Assembly (NCBI GenBank): GCA_947095535.1
Contig: OX352773.1
Location: forward strand, 85,098,670-85,162,669
Length of the DNA stretch: 64,000 bases
Origin: Poecilobothrus nobilitatus
Taxonomy: Eukaryota > Arthropoda > Insecta > Diptera > Dolichopodidae
Reading direction: 5' to 3'
Each line of letters opens with the position of its first letter. Position 1 is the first letter of the stretch. A program made the translations under genes and the position numbers. This document shows, piece by piece, positions 46,849-58,120 of the stretch. A model generated the notes under the pieces. That model saw only the letters and a program-made list of their open reading frames with translations. It was not told the origin of the DNA and ran no database searches.

Positions 46849-47205
46849 CACCATCTATGGTGAAATCGTCCAGAATGGCTGTCAAAAACAAAAGAATTCT
46901 CACCTACTCAGAAACAGACGACAACAATTTTGGAAAAAAGAAAGACTTTGGTCTGCTATGCCACAACCATAAAAGAAGATGCCTTGGAATTCAAATTTCC
47001 TCATTAAACAGGCTAATAGGGGTAGTGGCGTATTGTCGCCGTTTCAACACTAAGTTAAAGGTAAGTTAAATTTGCGAGCTGCGGAATTAAAGTAAGTCAT
47101 GAAAGTGCTCATCCAGAGATCACAAAGCCGAAGTTTTGCTGAAAAAATTAAAGTACTACAAAACATGGATCAGTTTCCAACAAAAAAAGTTTAAAGAAAA
47201 ATAGA
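46849..47205 (+). pseudogene. BEL/Pao polymerase remnant (region before integrase)
   Basis: Translated with frameshifts, SSLNRLIGVVAYCRRFNTKL (about 47000-47055) resembles the BEL/Pao block RLxRVxAWCLRFxxN. VLIQRSQSRSFAEKIKVLQN (about 47107-47166) resembles the following Q-x-x-x-F-x-x-E-I-x-x-L block just before the integrase zinc-binding domain. Reverse transcriptase and integrase core are absent. It lies downstream of the 3' LTR, so it is not the internal part of the LTR pair in simple order. A nested or rearranged insertion is likely. Confidence 0.55.
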
Positions 47206-48100
47206 GAGTTAAATTTTAAAAAATATTAAAATTATTTCGATTATTGAGATTGTTTTAAATGTAATAAAACCAAATGTCGTAACGGTTGGTGGGGGAATTC
47301 GAATTTCATAGAAAATGAAATTTGAAACAAGATGGTTTCTTCGTAAAATATTATATGGTAATAAAAGAAAAGGATGAAGAACAATTTTTGAAACTAACAA
47401 TTGAATGAATGTGTCTTCATATAATTTACTATTTTCCTTATTATTTCTTCGATTAATTTTTCTTCAAATAAAATATTATTATCTTATAACCTATCTACAA
47501 ATCGAATGTTAAAAATATTGCATTAAAAAATGTTTTTGAATTTTAATGTCACATCACAATATAACTATATTGATTTCGCCGCTTCAAAATTGTAAAATAT
47601 AAATTTTTCAGCCGGGCAAAGAAATCGCCGACATTTTTTTTGCCGGTTTTTATTGTGTACTTTATACATGTGTTTCAAAAAATTTTTGATATATCGCCAC
47701 GAACTTTTACCTTGAATGTGGTTTTAGCTTGGACCTTTTTTTCTCAATGATTAAGAAACTTTCAAAAATTACCGCCACGTAAAAAGAAAAATGAATAAAT
47801 TAAGCGAGAAAAATTAATAAAGTGTACCAAGCTTTTTTTATTTTGTGTGTTTAGATTTATTAATATATTTTTTTTCTATTACATCAAGTGTGATTCTAAC
47901 GTTTTTTTTTGATGATTTAAAAATGAAATTTTTAGGGAGTTCATTAAGGGAACCAGTATGTAAAGTAAAGGTTTTTGCATCTATAGAAATTGTGCAATTG
48001 CACAGGGGATTTTCTAGTTATTATAAAAAAAAAATAAAAGAATCCATTTAAGGATATTTGAAGATAAATTCTGCGTTTTAAATTTGATCATTAACTTATA
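47206..48100. other. AT-rich non-coding stretch
   Basis: No gene was recognised. Confidence 0.5.
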
Positions 48101-48394
48101 GATTTTATAATAATGTGCATACTTTTACTTTTATACTGTTCAGTCCAATGGACCAATCAGGTGGCCTCTAGATCTCCAGACTTAACACCTTTGGATTTTT
48201 ATTTCTGGGGGCGCATGAAAAGCATTGTTTATGCAGAAGAATTAACATATCAAGAACAACTGAGAAGCAGAATAATTGAAGCAGTTCAAACAGTAAGAGA
48301 CGAGATGCATGAAATTGATTTCAGCCATGCTCTGAGAAAAAGAATTATGTATTGTATCCACAATGACGGAAATCATTTCGAACAATTTTTATAA
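48100..48394 (+). pseudogene. mariner-family transposase, C-terminal fragment
   Basis: The frame reads VASRSPDLTPLDFYFWGRMK, then SIVYAEELTYQEQLRSRIIE, AVQTVRDEMHEIDFSHALRK and YCIHNDGNHFEQFL. This is the C-terminus of the mariner-like group with the WPxRSPDLTPLDF(F/Y)LWG block. The final catalytic Asp (SPDL or the D of LDF) is preserved. The N-terminal two thirds are missing upstream. It belongs to the same broad group as the element at 10998-11844 but is clearly a different subfamily. The downstream 1 kb is probably the element's 3' non-coding part. Confidence 0.82.
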
Positions 48395-49530
48395 ATGTTT
48401 TTTTATATGTTTATTTTTTAAATGTAAATGTTTTTTTTCTTTTATTATTTTTTTTAATTTTATTCTTTTATTTAATTTTTAAAATCATATTTTTCTAATA
48501 CATATCAATTATTAAGAATAAAATTTTAGTTATTATGTTATCTTCATATCAAAGTAGCATTTTTATTATTTTGTTAACATACGTTATTATTTCAAGTGCT
48601 TTATGTAAATGGAAAACCACAGTTTTGTTTTTAAATAAAAAAATTAACATAAATGATTAATAATTCTAATTTTTATCATAGAAGATTAAATTTAAAAAAA
48701 AGTTAAAATTTCGTTGAATGAAATTTATGAAATCTCCATCTCATGGAAAAGTTTTTGTAGTGTACACATTTACACATAGTGTACACATTTTTCTATTCTT
48801 TATATCTCAAAAACGGTTAGAGATATAGAGAAAAAGTTATTAAGTACTAATTATAGGGCTTGAAAAGCTGTTTCGAAATATGCTATAAAAAGTTTCCGAC
48901 TTGAAAATTGAGTTTGAAACATAATTTTTTCATTTTAAATCATTTTAAACCTCCATAACTTTGTAACTGTTGGGGTTACGGAATCATTAGAGCATAAAAA
49001 TTAAAACTAACAACTTACTCTATAAAATACATTTTTATCTCTCTATAGTGAGGCGTTCAAAAGTTGTAGATTTTTTTTATGAAAAGTCTCTAAAAAATCT
49101 TTGCCATTGTCAAAAAGTCAAAAAAAAATGCCATTTTCCAGAAAATTTTTTATTTTAGTTTTCTTTTTTAGTTTCTATTACAATATCGGGGACTAAGTTT
49201 TTTAAATTGCATCGGTCAGACTTCTGGTACCTAAGATAAGGGGTTCTTACTTCTCCAAAATAACAGCAAGTATTTGTAAAAGGTTGCAGTTTTTTTACAA
49301 CATTTCCGATGTTATCCCAAAAAAATGTTGCTAAAACATTTTTACCTAAAAATAATATTTAATAAGAATTTTCATGTTTATATAAATTATTTAAATCTTT
49401 ATTTCTCTTTCTAAATTAATACTCATTTGTTTTTTTTTTTTTAATTTTTAAAACACAACTAGCAACAAACAAACACAATAACAAAATAATGCACTAATAA
49501 ATGATGTAATAATGTAAAGTCAAACACAAA
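48395..49530. other. Non-coding stretch, probable 3' part of the mariner-like insertion
   Basis: No coding frame. It contains TATATCTCAAAAACGGTTAG and AGTGTACACATT duplicated at about 48759-48790. The text is less AT-monotonous than flanking DNA, which suggests TE non-coding sequence, but no inverted repeat was found. Confidence 0.4.
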
Positions 49531-51844
49531 AATGTAATTGTTTTTCCAAGCCAACTCAGTTGACTTAAATCAACACAAATTGTTTTCCACGACACCGATT
49601 GTTGATTCAAATCGACCAAAGTTGGAAATTAAAAAAGAAATGATTCTTCCGACAGCATCTATTGTCTGTCCAAGATATATTTTTTTCGATAAATTTTTGG
49701 TACACAAATCTCTAAACAAAATCTCTGAAGCCTTAAATATAGTGAATGTCTTAAAATAGTTCTTAACAATTTGTTATTTAAAAATCTATTTTGGGCTGAA
49801 AAAATAAAACTGGAAGTTCTTTCACGAAAAAAACATAATTTATGCAAATAAAGTAAAATGTTGTTAAACTTAACGATTTCCAGAAAATATACTAATTAAA
49901 TTAAAAAAAAAACAAAAAGAAGAGTCTAAATGTAGAGAGTGTTGTTATTATTTTGTTTATAAATGTTTATCTAAATATCTACCATAATAATACCATCTAT
50001 GTATTTTGAAATACATTTTCATTTTTACAAACTAGAAGTATAGTTTTTAAAATCTAATTATAATTTCAATTGATCTTAATAAATTAATCCCTTATTATAT
50101 TGTCAGAATTTATTGGTATTGTCATTGGTATTAATCTTTGATATAATTTGGACACAACATGTGTTTTGATTTTTATTTGTTTTTTGTTTTTAAACACAGA
50201 TAATAAAAAATTTAGAATTCAAAATTTTCAAAAATATTAACAAATTTAAAAAACAACACATGAATATCAAAGAATATCTTTTGATTTATACACATACCAT
50301 GGTAAGGTTTATGAGTGAAAAACTAGATGTTTAGTTAAGTTTCGACCTAGGTGCAGAAGTGGAAAAATAAAGGAATAATAGGTTATACAGAGAGAAAGTG
50401 TTAACTAAAAATAATCATAAAAACCGGTTTAATTATTAATTTTTAATTTATAACCATACTATTTGATATAAGGTATTAATTCGGATTACTATTTTGGAGA
50501 ATATAATAATGTACTTACAAATATCAAAAATTAACTGTTTCATTTTTATCCCGACGTAAGTTAAAAATGAAACGGAATAAATATGTTTTGTTGTATTATA
50601 AACTTGTCCAGATTCATTGTTATCAAATGATTTGTTTCATTTCTGAAATCATAACTTTTCTTCATGCTGACATTATTACAACTGTTCTAAACCATTAATT
50701 GATTTATTTGTCTCCATATTTATATCATAAAACACTTTATAACTTTTCAATTTCATTTCAATACTATAGAAAAACAATGTACCTATTGATGATTTTCTGT
50801 TTACCCAATATTAAGTTGCAATTAAAGACAGTTTGCGTTAAGTATTCCAAATTCTTTATTTATTTTTAAAGAAATGCGAAAAGAAAATACATTTATTTTG
50901 GTATTGTTATTTGCTAATGGTTTATGTTATTGCTAAAGGTTTTGTGTGAGGAAAGCTAAATTATTGTTATGGAGTTTTCGGTTTAGATATGTACATACAT
51001 ATTATAATTTATAACATATATGTATGTAAGTTTTTGTTTTTTCAATGGACATGAACAATTTATAGATCATATACCAAAGGATAAAAAAGGAATAATTTTA
51101 AAAATAATTCAATAAATCAAGTATAAACATTTTATAAAAGACAATATATGTTTATAGTAATACTTGTACATTATATACTAAATTTAAGTTTGGCAATAAG
51201 ATTTATGTAAATACATTCTAAAAAGATTGTTGAAAATCTATTTAAGAATCAAAAGAATTTCATGAGAATGAGATTTTGATGATATTAAACTAGTCGATTA
51301 TCCTCATGATATTTACTAAATATAAGAATAATTAGGAGTATTACGTTTTTTTTTATGTTTTCGCAATGAAAAGTAAAAGAATATTGAATAGTTAAAAGAT
51401 CCAATATATTATTAAGGTACAAAGAAAAGGAATAACTAATCAGAGGGATGAAAGATGATATGAATACAATTTGTAAGACTTTGATAGAGTTTGATTTTCT
51501 ATGCCTGTGATTACAAATGTTTTAATTTTTTTTCTTTTTTGTTATAAAATTGATGACATATACATAAAGTACAGATAATTTGAGATAAGGCAGAACACTT
51601 TTCTTTGATGATAGATAAATTTAAAAGGATAAAAATTATATTTTGAAGAATAGTAACACAGAAAACGAATTAATGTATTTTAGGTAAATATTTTGGTATT
51701 CTAGTCAAATGCATTTAAAGTCTTTTTATATTTATCTATTTTGTTTTCTTTACCATATATAAGGAAATACAAGAATATTTTATTTTCAGGTAATTACGAT
51801 ACAAGCATTAAATTATATTTATATTATATTATTTATATAATAGT
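49531..51844. other. AT-rich non-coding stretch
   Basis: No supported gene, RNA or repeat family was found. Confidence 0.5.
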
Positions 51845-51915
51845 TTAATCTGACCGAGGTTTTAACCCGAGACATTCGCATAAAAGAACGAGTCGCCGAG
51901 CACAATTAGTCAGAT
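51845..51915 (-). repeat. Weak tRNA-like sequence
   Basis: On the minus strand a B-box-like GGGTTAAAACCTCG and an upstream CTGACTAATTGTGCTCGG could be remnants of a tRNA-like head. The pairing is incomplete, so this is tentative. Confidence 0.3.
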
Positions 51916-52308
51916 GATGTCCGTTTTTCTCTTATACTGTAAATTATCATATTTGTGGAATTCTTTTAAATTTTTTTTCTTTGGCGCTCCTATCAGGAGC
52001 ATAAGGCATCCAGTAAGTTATTTATTATTCATATTTGACTAAACTTCAGTTTCGGAAATCATTAGTTTGACTAAGCCGTTGATTATTTGGCTGTAGCTAT
52101 TGTACGGGACTATGAGACATTTCTTTATTTCTACTCTATCTATTGTATTATACAAGAAGTATGTTTTTATTGTTATTTTATTATATTACCTATTACAATA
52201 TCATTAATTATAATTTTTAGAATTAATAAGACACATATACTTATTTTTAATTATATTATACTAATTATATGTTATAAGAATAATCTATATTACTTTTTAA
52301 TAATGTAT

Positions 52309-52382
52309 ATGACCCAGTTGGGATTTGAACCCCAGACCTTTCGTATGAAAGGCCGATGTTTTAACTACTACATCATCGATAG
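52309..52382 (-). repeat. tRNA-like sequence (SINE head or tRNA pseudogene)
   Basis: On the minus strand: GATGATGTAGTAGTTAAAAC (A-box-like), a CCTTTC...GAAAGG stem, then GGGGTTCAAATCCC (B-box, with a good T-arm GGG/CCC stem). The plus-strand ORF 52087-52509 runs through it and is not a gene. Confidence 0.6.
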
Positions 52383-52740
52383 GATAATTAACATTATGTG
52401 CAAATGTTCGTGCGGAGGATTTAGCCCACTACAAATTGCAACAAATTTCGTTGCGACAAGTGCAGCCCTGCAAGACATATATCTAATCAGCAACCTGCTA
52501 CTTCCATAAATTAAACAGCTACTAATACAACTGCAACTACTTGTACATCTATCTATTTGTTCACTCCCGCTAATACTTCTTCTAATACTAACATTATTTC
52601 TACCACTACTTCCAGCTATTCAATAACAACTAATTCTGCAACTACTTCTTCTACTACTTCTATACCAATACAAATGATGACAGCAATAGAATCACCATGC
52701 AGTTACTTTATCGTTATTATTTAATATAAAGTAAATCATT

Positions 52741-53133
52741 GAACAGATTTTGAATGATTTAAAAGAGGTGAAAGAAGAAAACAAAATGCTTAAAATCAAC
52801 GTTTTAAAACAAAAGGAAAAAAATGATACGATTGAAATAACTGGCATAAAAAATGTTAATAACAATAACGCACTAGAAACGGCCAAAAAAATACTTTCTG
52901 ATTGCATACAAGTCAACATTGCTGGGAATGAAATAAAAAACTGCTATGTTAAACAATTGAAAAGTGAAGATGTGAAATATAAAGAAGTATTGTGCGTGCA
53001 ATTTCAGTCTCATGAAACCAAACAAAAAATTATCAAGAAATCAGCTGCAGTAAGTAAATTAAACACAAAAATTTTCGGTGATGTGAAAGGCAGTAATAAT
53101 ATTTATATTAATGAATCATTCATACTTATATAA
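52741..53133 (+). pseudogene. LINE ORF1 (coiled coil plus RRM-like domain)
   Basis: The frame starts with a coiled coil (LKEVKEENKMLKINVLKQKE). ITGIKNVNNNNALETAKKIL then begins an RRM-like fold of the kind found in LINE ORF1 proteins (usually EITGIPxxxxE...). Its second half is NCYVKQLKSED, VLCVQFQSHETKQKIIKKS and TKIFGDVKGSNNIYINESF, matching the family's VxFxSxxxRDxIL and IYINExL blocks. It ends soon after, near the normal end. A Thr/Ser-rich low-complexity leader (52505-52680) precedes it. ORF1 would bind LINE RNA as a chaperone. Confidence 0.75.
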
Positions 53134-53339
53134 AAGCGATGGTTATGGAAAGATTAAAATTGAAAATTAATTTAAGTATATTTGGTATAGGAACTGTAAT
53201 ATTTTTTGAGAAAGTTCGATGGTAAAGTTATTGCAATAGATCTTTTGATGATTTGTCAAAATTTTTATTAATATATTTTACTACGACTTTAAATTTATGA
53301 TTTTAAATAATGATGATCTTAATTAAAATGATTTTACTC

Positions 53340-54335
53340 TACCTAGCATCGAAAACTTTTTTAAATTTAATTCAAATTGTTCTAATAATTTTAGTTTTGT
53401 ACATCAAAACATTAGGAGCTGGAGGTAAAATATTAATCTTCTTATCTCAAAATTAGAAGCTCTTGTTGCAATTCCGGATTTTATCTTCGTTTCTGAAATA
53501 TTGATTTATGAGCATGAAGTATTTGATTTTCAAATTCCGGGTTATGCTTTTTATGCATGTACTAACAATAATGTTTCACATCTCTGTACGCAACACTACA
53601 TTAAATATAAGTAGGAAAACTTATAGGCTTAAACTTTGAATGAGCAATAATTTATTGTTTTTAATTAATTTGAGTTCCGCACAATATGATTTTAGAAGCA
53701 AATTTTTTACTAAAGACGTGTTATTGGATTTTTATACAGAGGTGTATATCTGAGTATGTTGATAAGGGTAAATTTACTGTGGATATCACTTAGGCATTTG
53801 ACATGATCAATCATAAACTCATATTGAGAAAACAGGGGTCTGTAGTGGGACCAATTCTTTTTAATTTTATTTCAATTTTAATTTATATAAATTTGCTATT
53901 TAAGTTAAAATTTAGGAGTAAGTTGATTGCTTTTGCTGACAGCGTTTTTAATCTGTTATGCGATATTAACCATGATTTAGAATTATTAAGGGGCTGGTTT
54001 GTGCAACATAAAATAATTATTAGTAGTAAAACGAAACTAATGTTTATGTTCAATAGATGTTTTAAAAATGATCTATTATGGAATCTTCCAATCCTGATTA
54101 CAGTATGGTATTGCCTGCTGGAAAGGTACACATTGGAATAAAATTCAGCATCTACTTATTCTTCGAAAATATGCTTTAAGGAGAGCGCACAAGGAACATC
54201 GTTTCTCTCATACTTTTCATCTTCTCAGAAACTCGAATGCCATACCAGTGCGACATTTGTATTGTAACAAAGGACTAAATACCTTTTTCATTAAATCAGG
54301 TTACTGAAACAGTGAATTTCTTTTAATTATCGTCT
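53340..54335 (+). pseudogene. LINE ORF2 fragments (endonuclease start, reverse transcriptase)
   Basis: VHQNIRSWR and ISKLEALVAIPDFIFVSEI (about 53399-53500) mark the endonuclease N-terminus. Its catalytic core after YAFYACTNN is deleted. SSAQYDFRSKFFTKDVLLDF (about 53680-53740) is the QxGFRxxxST block. A FDMINHKLIL block (about 53797-53828) should carry the first catalytic Asp. QGSVVGPILFNF follows at once, so about 60 residues are missing. The catalytic FADD has become FADS at 53932-53943. KEHRFSHTF..LRNSNAIPVRHLYCNKGL (54190-54290) is the C-terminal end. The copy is inactive. Confidence 0.78.
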
Positions 54336-54340
54336 ACGTT

Positions 54341-55119
54341 CTAATAATATGTTTTTGATAAATGTTTTTTTTTTTCGTAATATTCATTTTTGTAATTTTT
54401 ATAACATTGTAGTATGTCGTCTGATATTTTCTTGATCTTTAGAATTTAAGTTTGATTAATTGGAATTATATTTTCAGATGCTCTCTTTTTTTCATTTTCC
54501 TTAAAGTACTATTATTTGAACTTTATTATAAACCAAAATAAAAATAATGAACAACAAATACATAAAATAAATAAAATAAGATATCTCGTAGCCTGCGACA
54601 CTTATTCAAATGAATTCAAATCATTATTCCTCTCAAACGATTTCACCGTAGCGCAAGAGTGGTATCATATGCCTATACCTTCACTTAATTGCTGGTGGGT
54701 TTAAAACTGATTATGAAACCTCATTTGTTGCGAATACTACTAAAATGTGGTGTATGCTTCATCAAAAATGTAAGTATTCCCTCTGTATTGGCAATAAGTA
54801 CTTCATTATACAATTTACACTTTTTGAAAAATAACCTTTGAAAGTTCGTATCCAATTTACTTTCCAATTTTTCTCATTGTATTATGCCCTATATCCCTCA
54901 CTTCCCCCTTCAGTTAGAAAAACTTTCTCAAAGAATGTGGAAAGGAATCCTTTCCTGGAGTTGGCTAGTGCTTTAAGAAAAACAAACCGTTGAACAATTT
55001 TTGAAAGCTGAAGGATTTTGTCAAAATGAGAAGTTTTGAAAAATGTATCTTATACGTTTCAAATAAGAAAATAGTATATTAATTTTCAAATAAGAAATAT
55101 CCTTCAGAATTAGTATAAC
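54341..55119. other. AT-rich stretch ending in a repeat A fragment
   Basis: No gene. The last 20 bp before 55120 (CAGAATTAGTATAA) match repeat A in reverse orientation, and the match resumes beyond the hAT element at 57704. Confidence 0.5.
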
Positions 55120-57703
55120 CAGCGCTTTTTTTGTACCGCAGCTCACCGGTAAATATAAATTAACTAAAAAACTAAAAATCAATTTTTATTAGATTTAATG
55201 AGAAAAATTCGTAATTAACGATAATTTTTATCTAATAAAAATTTTAAATCATAGACTGCCATGAATAGGATTGCGGTTGATATTTTTTTTTCTAGGGATT
55301 TTTTGTCTAGTTATTTTACGATTGATATTAGTCTACGTTATTTTGAAGATTTCAGGAAGCTAAGAATTTAAATTTATTTTTTAAAGTGTCACTTATAATA
55401 TAGTTTTTAAATATATCCCAAGAATATGAAAAGCATAAATAGTTATTTTAGTACCCTACCAAAAAAAGTAAAAGAAGGCGAGATAGATACGCTTCGAAAG
55501 TTTCTTGCAATGTTCTAACGCCTAATCCGCCTATTAATATTAAAGTAGAATCACAATCAACAGAAATTGCTGCTGAATTAAATAAAAGTACCAATGACTA
55601 GTAATTAGCTAGTATGACTAGCTAATTACAGAGAACAAAAAGTGTTCAATCTGTCGAGAAATAGGAGCACTTGGAATCGAGCAAAATGTTGGAATGAAAA
55701 TTTCGAAAGAATGGACAACAATAACTGTAATTCCGAATGGAGAAACTAGACAGCGACAATTATCTTCTTTAAGAAAAAAAAATATATGAACATAAAGAAA
55801 GTGCATCTCATAAAGCTATAATTAAAATTCAAAATGAATCAAAAATGAAGATATTGGAAAATGTTTGTTTTTAGGCGACTTCTCATCAAACCGATACTAC
55901 TGAAAAAATATTTCGAACTGCTTATAAAATAGCTAAAAAAAATCAAGCATTTAATGATTTTGAAACAGAAATAGATTTACAGGAGCTAAATAGAATAGAC
56001 ATGGGGCACATACTTCATTCTACAAATGGTTGCATAAATATAATAATACACATTAACAAAGATATGAAAACAGCAATAGTTGCCAATATAATTAATAAGG
56101 ACTTAAAATTTGCTTTGTTGGTTGATGAAAGCACTACGCTAAGCCAATCCTCTACTTTAATTATATATTTTTGTGTGTTTATTCCAAAAACGAAAATATT
56201 GATGTAACAAGAAAACCTGTAAATTTATTTATAAATTTAATTGAAATTACCGATGTTACCGCTACAGGTATTTTTAATTCTCTAATCGAAAATCTTTGCT
56301 TAATAGGATTTACACAAGATTATTTAAAAGAGAATTTGGTAGCATTTGCTTGCGATGGTGCTGCAATAATGCTTGGTAGGCGTAGTGGGGTTAGCATTTT
56401 ACTAAAGAATATGTTCCCGTCTATTTTGATATGGCACTGCGCTATTCACCGATTAGAACTATCTGTTGCAGATGCGGTTAAATCTGTTTCGAGCATTAAT
56501 TCAAATCTTTTATGGATAAACTATATGCTATATATCACGCGTCACCAAAAAATTCACGAGAACTTAGTATTTGTGCAACCGAACTTGAGGTTCAAATATT
56601 AAAAATTGGATGAATTTTAAGTGCTCGGTGGGTAGCTTCAAGCTTCAGAACAGTTTATGCGATATGAGAAAATTATTTGAAAAATTATTATGGGAAAGTT
56701 TTTGTGAAACACTTTACAAAGGCGTAATCGCATAATCAGAGAGATGCAAAGGATACAAGCATGTATTCTGGATTGCTTTTAAAAATTACTTCGTCTGGAT
56801 TCATTCTGGATCTTGCATTGATGTACGATGCATTACAGGAATTATCCGAATTGTCGCTTGAACTACAATCACGTAATATAAATTTATATGCAGCACATCG
56901 GAAGATAAAATTCCAAACTCAATTTTTTGAAGAAAGAATTACTAGCCCTGGAACTTATTATAAAAATGCTGTTTGTGCAGTTGATAGTTTGAAATTTAAA
57001 AATGTTTCTATTAACAAAACCAACAAATTTGGTATATATGAAACAGAAACTATAAGTCCCGAGTGCATTTTATAAACATTTGAAATAATCAATAGAAAAG
57101 AGACTATTATCAGCAGAAGACGTAGAATTACCACAATATTCTAAAGTACTGTATCCAGAAAATTGGCCCAATGACATACAAAAAAATAACGTAAGGTGAA
57201 ACTGAAATTCAAATTCTGAGCAAAAGATTTTGTTTAAATGAGAGACAGATTACCAGAGGTTTCCATGAATATTTGGAAGAAAAACAGATACCATCATCAC
57301 TCCTCCCATTGGTAAATATTTTAGATGTTGTTCCAATTTCTACAAGCGATTGTGAGAGGATTTTCGCAGATGAATCTAATCATAACTCCAACCAGATCGT
57401 CGCTCTTTATAAGAATGGTTGTTCCGCCTCTGAGACTTTTCAACCCGCAAAAATATGTCAAATCATGGCTAATTCGAGGTCATCATTCAGTTAAGGACAC
57501 AAACAGAAAAAAAAGATATCGTGAAAAGGATTATGATGAAAACATGGCAATTTTATGGAAAAACTTGTAATTTTAAAATTATTTTTTCTTATGAATGATA
57601 ATTATTCAATAAATTAAATTCAGTTTCTGTATCAGTTTTCTTTCTATAGAATTGAAAATAATATAGCGTTCCGGTAAATATTTTTTTTCCAAAAAAAGCA
57701 CTG
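55120..57703 (+). mobile_element. hAT transposon with terminal inverted repeats, inserted in repeat A
   Basis: The left end CAGCGCTTTTTTTG (from 55120) is matched by the reverse complement of the right end, CAGTGCTTTTTTTGG (ending at 57703). Both fit the hAT CAGxG start. The flanks are ATAAC on each side (55115-55119 and 57704-57708), a likely decayed 8-bp target duplication. A CCGGTAAATAT motif lies about 25-30 bp inside each end but in the same orientation. The flanks together rebuild reversed repeat A (GAATTAGTATAA before, TTAAGAGCTATTAGG after). Inside is one decayed transposase on the plus strand. Confidence 0.85.
55429..57570 (+). pseudogene. hAT transposase (KIAA1586-like type), decayed
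   Basis: Starts MKSINSYFSTLPKKVKEGEI. A frameshifted finger follows (KKCSICREIGALGIEQ, about 55630-55685), then WTTITVIPNGETRQRQLSSL and ESASHKAI. The first catalytic Asp is in FALLVDESTTLSQSSTL (about 56108-56158); a shift then leads to the frame 56171-56602. This contains VAFACDGAAIMLGRRSGVSI (second Asp) and ILIWHCAIHRLELSVADAV. A further frame (56761-57075) covers the inserted helical domain. The C-terminus VPISTSDCERIF (57331) shifts to FSQMNLIITPTRSSLFIRMV, the hAT dimerisation region with the last acidic residue (CER), and ends at 57570. About six frame breaks are present. It is nearly full length, so decay has been by point changes and small indels only. Confidence 0.82.
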
Positions 57704-57795
57704 ATAACCTATAAAAAAATTTGTACATCCTCCTACTTAAGAGCTATTAGGAATCGAACAATTAAGAATGTAAAAACATATTTTGTTTCAAATGT
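57704..57795 (-). repeat. Dispersed repeat A, copy 7 (reverse, split by hAT)
   Basis: AAATTTGTACATCCTCCTAC then TTAAGAGCTATTAGGAATCG matches the middle of repeat A (GGTACxxCCCCCTGTTTAAGAGCTATTAGG in other copies). It continues the text interrupted at 55119. Confidence 0.65.
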
Positions 57796-58120
57796 TGTTT
57801 CTAATTTTCTATAAATTTTATTTAAATCAAAAATAAAATCCAGCTTCAGTTTGCCTTGATTTATTTCTCGTATCAGTCGGGTAATTTAAAATTAAAATAA
57901 AAAAAAAAATTTTGAAAAATTTTTCCTTTTTAAATTCTAATTACATATTATTATATCCAAAATAAAAATAAAAAGGCTTTCGACTCTTGAATACGCATAG
58001 TTGTTTCCTGCAGTGCTATAGTTTTCTAGTTAAATTATTTTTCTTTAATTTTTCACATAATCATAATCATTTCATATAATTTTTAACATATAATCTTATG
58101 TTGAAGTGAATTAGTGTAAA
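57796..58120. other. AT-rich non-coding stretch
   Basis: No gene seen. Confidence 0.5.

Larger units (their letters stand above)
52505..54340 (+). mobile_element. CR1/L2-type LINE, internally deleted
   Basis: In order: a Thr/Ser-rich leader, an ORF1 coiled coil and RNA-binding fold, an endonuclease start, a reverse-transcriptase core and a 3' tail segment, all on the plus strand. Large parts of the endonuclease and of the reverse transcriptase between motifs are missing. ORF1 is the best preserved part. The clade within the CR1/L2/Jockey supergroup is uncertain. Confidence 0.78.

Noticed and set aside
49538..49759. 73-codon frame
   Set aside because: No recognisable domain, and the surrounding text is plain AT-rich DNA.
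52087..52509. 140-codon plus-strand frame
   Set aside because: It runs antisense through a tRNA-like sequence (52309-52382) and a very AT-rich hydrophobic stretch; no motif was seen.
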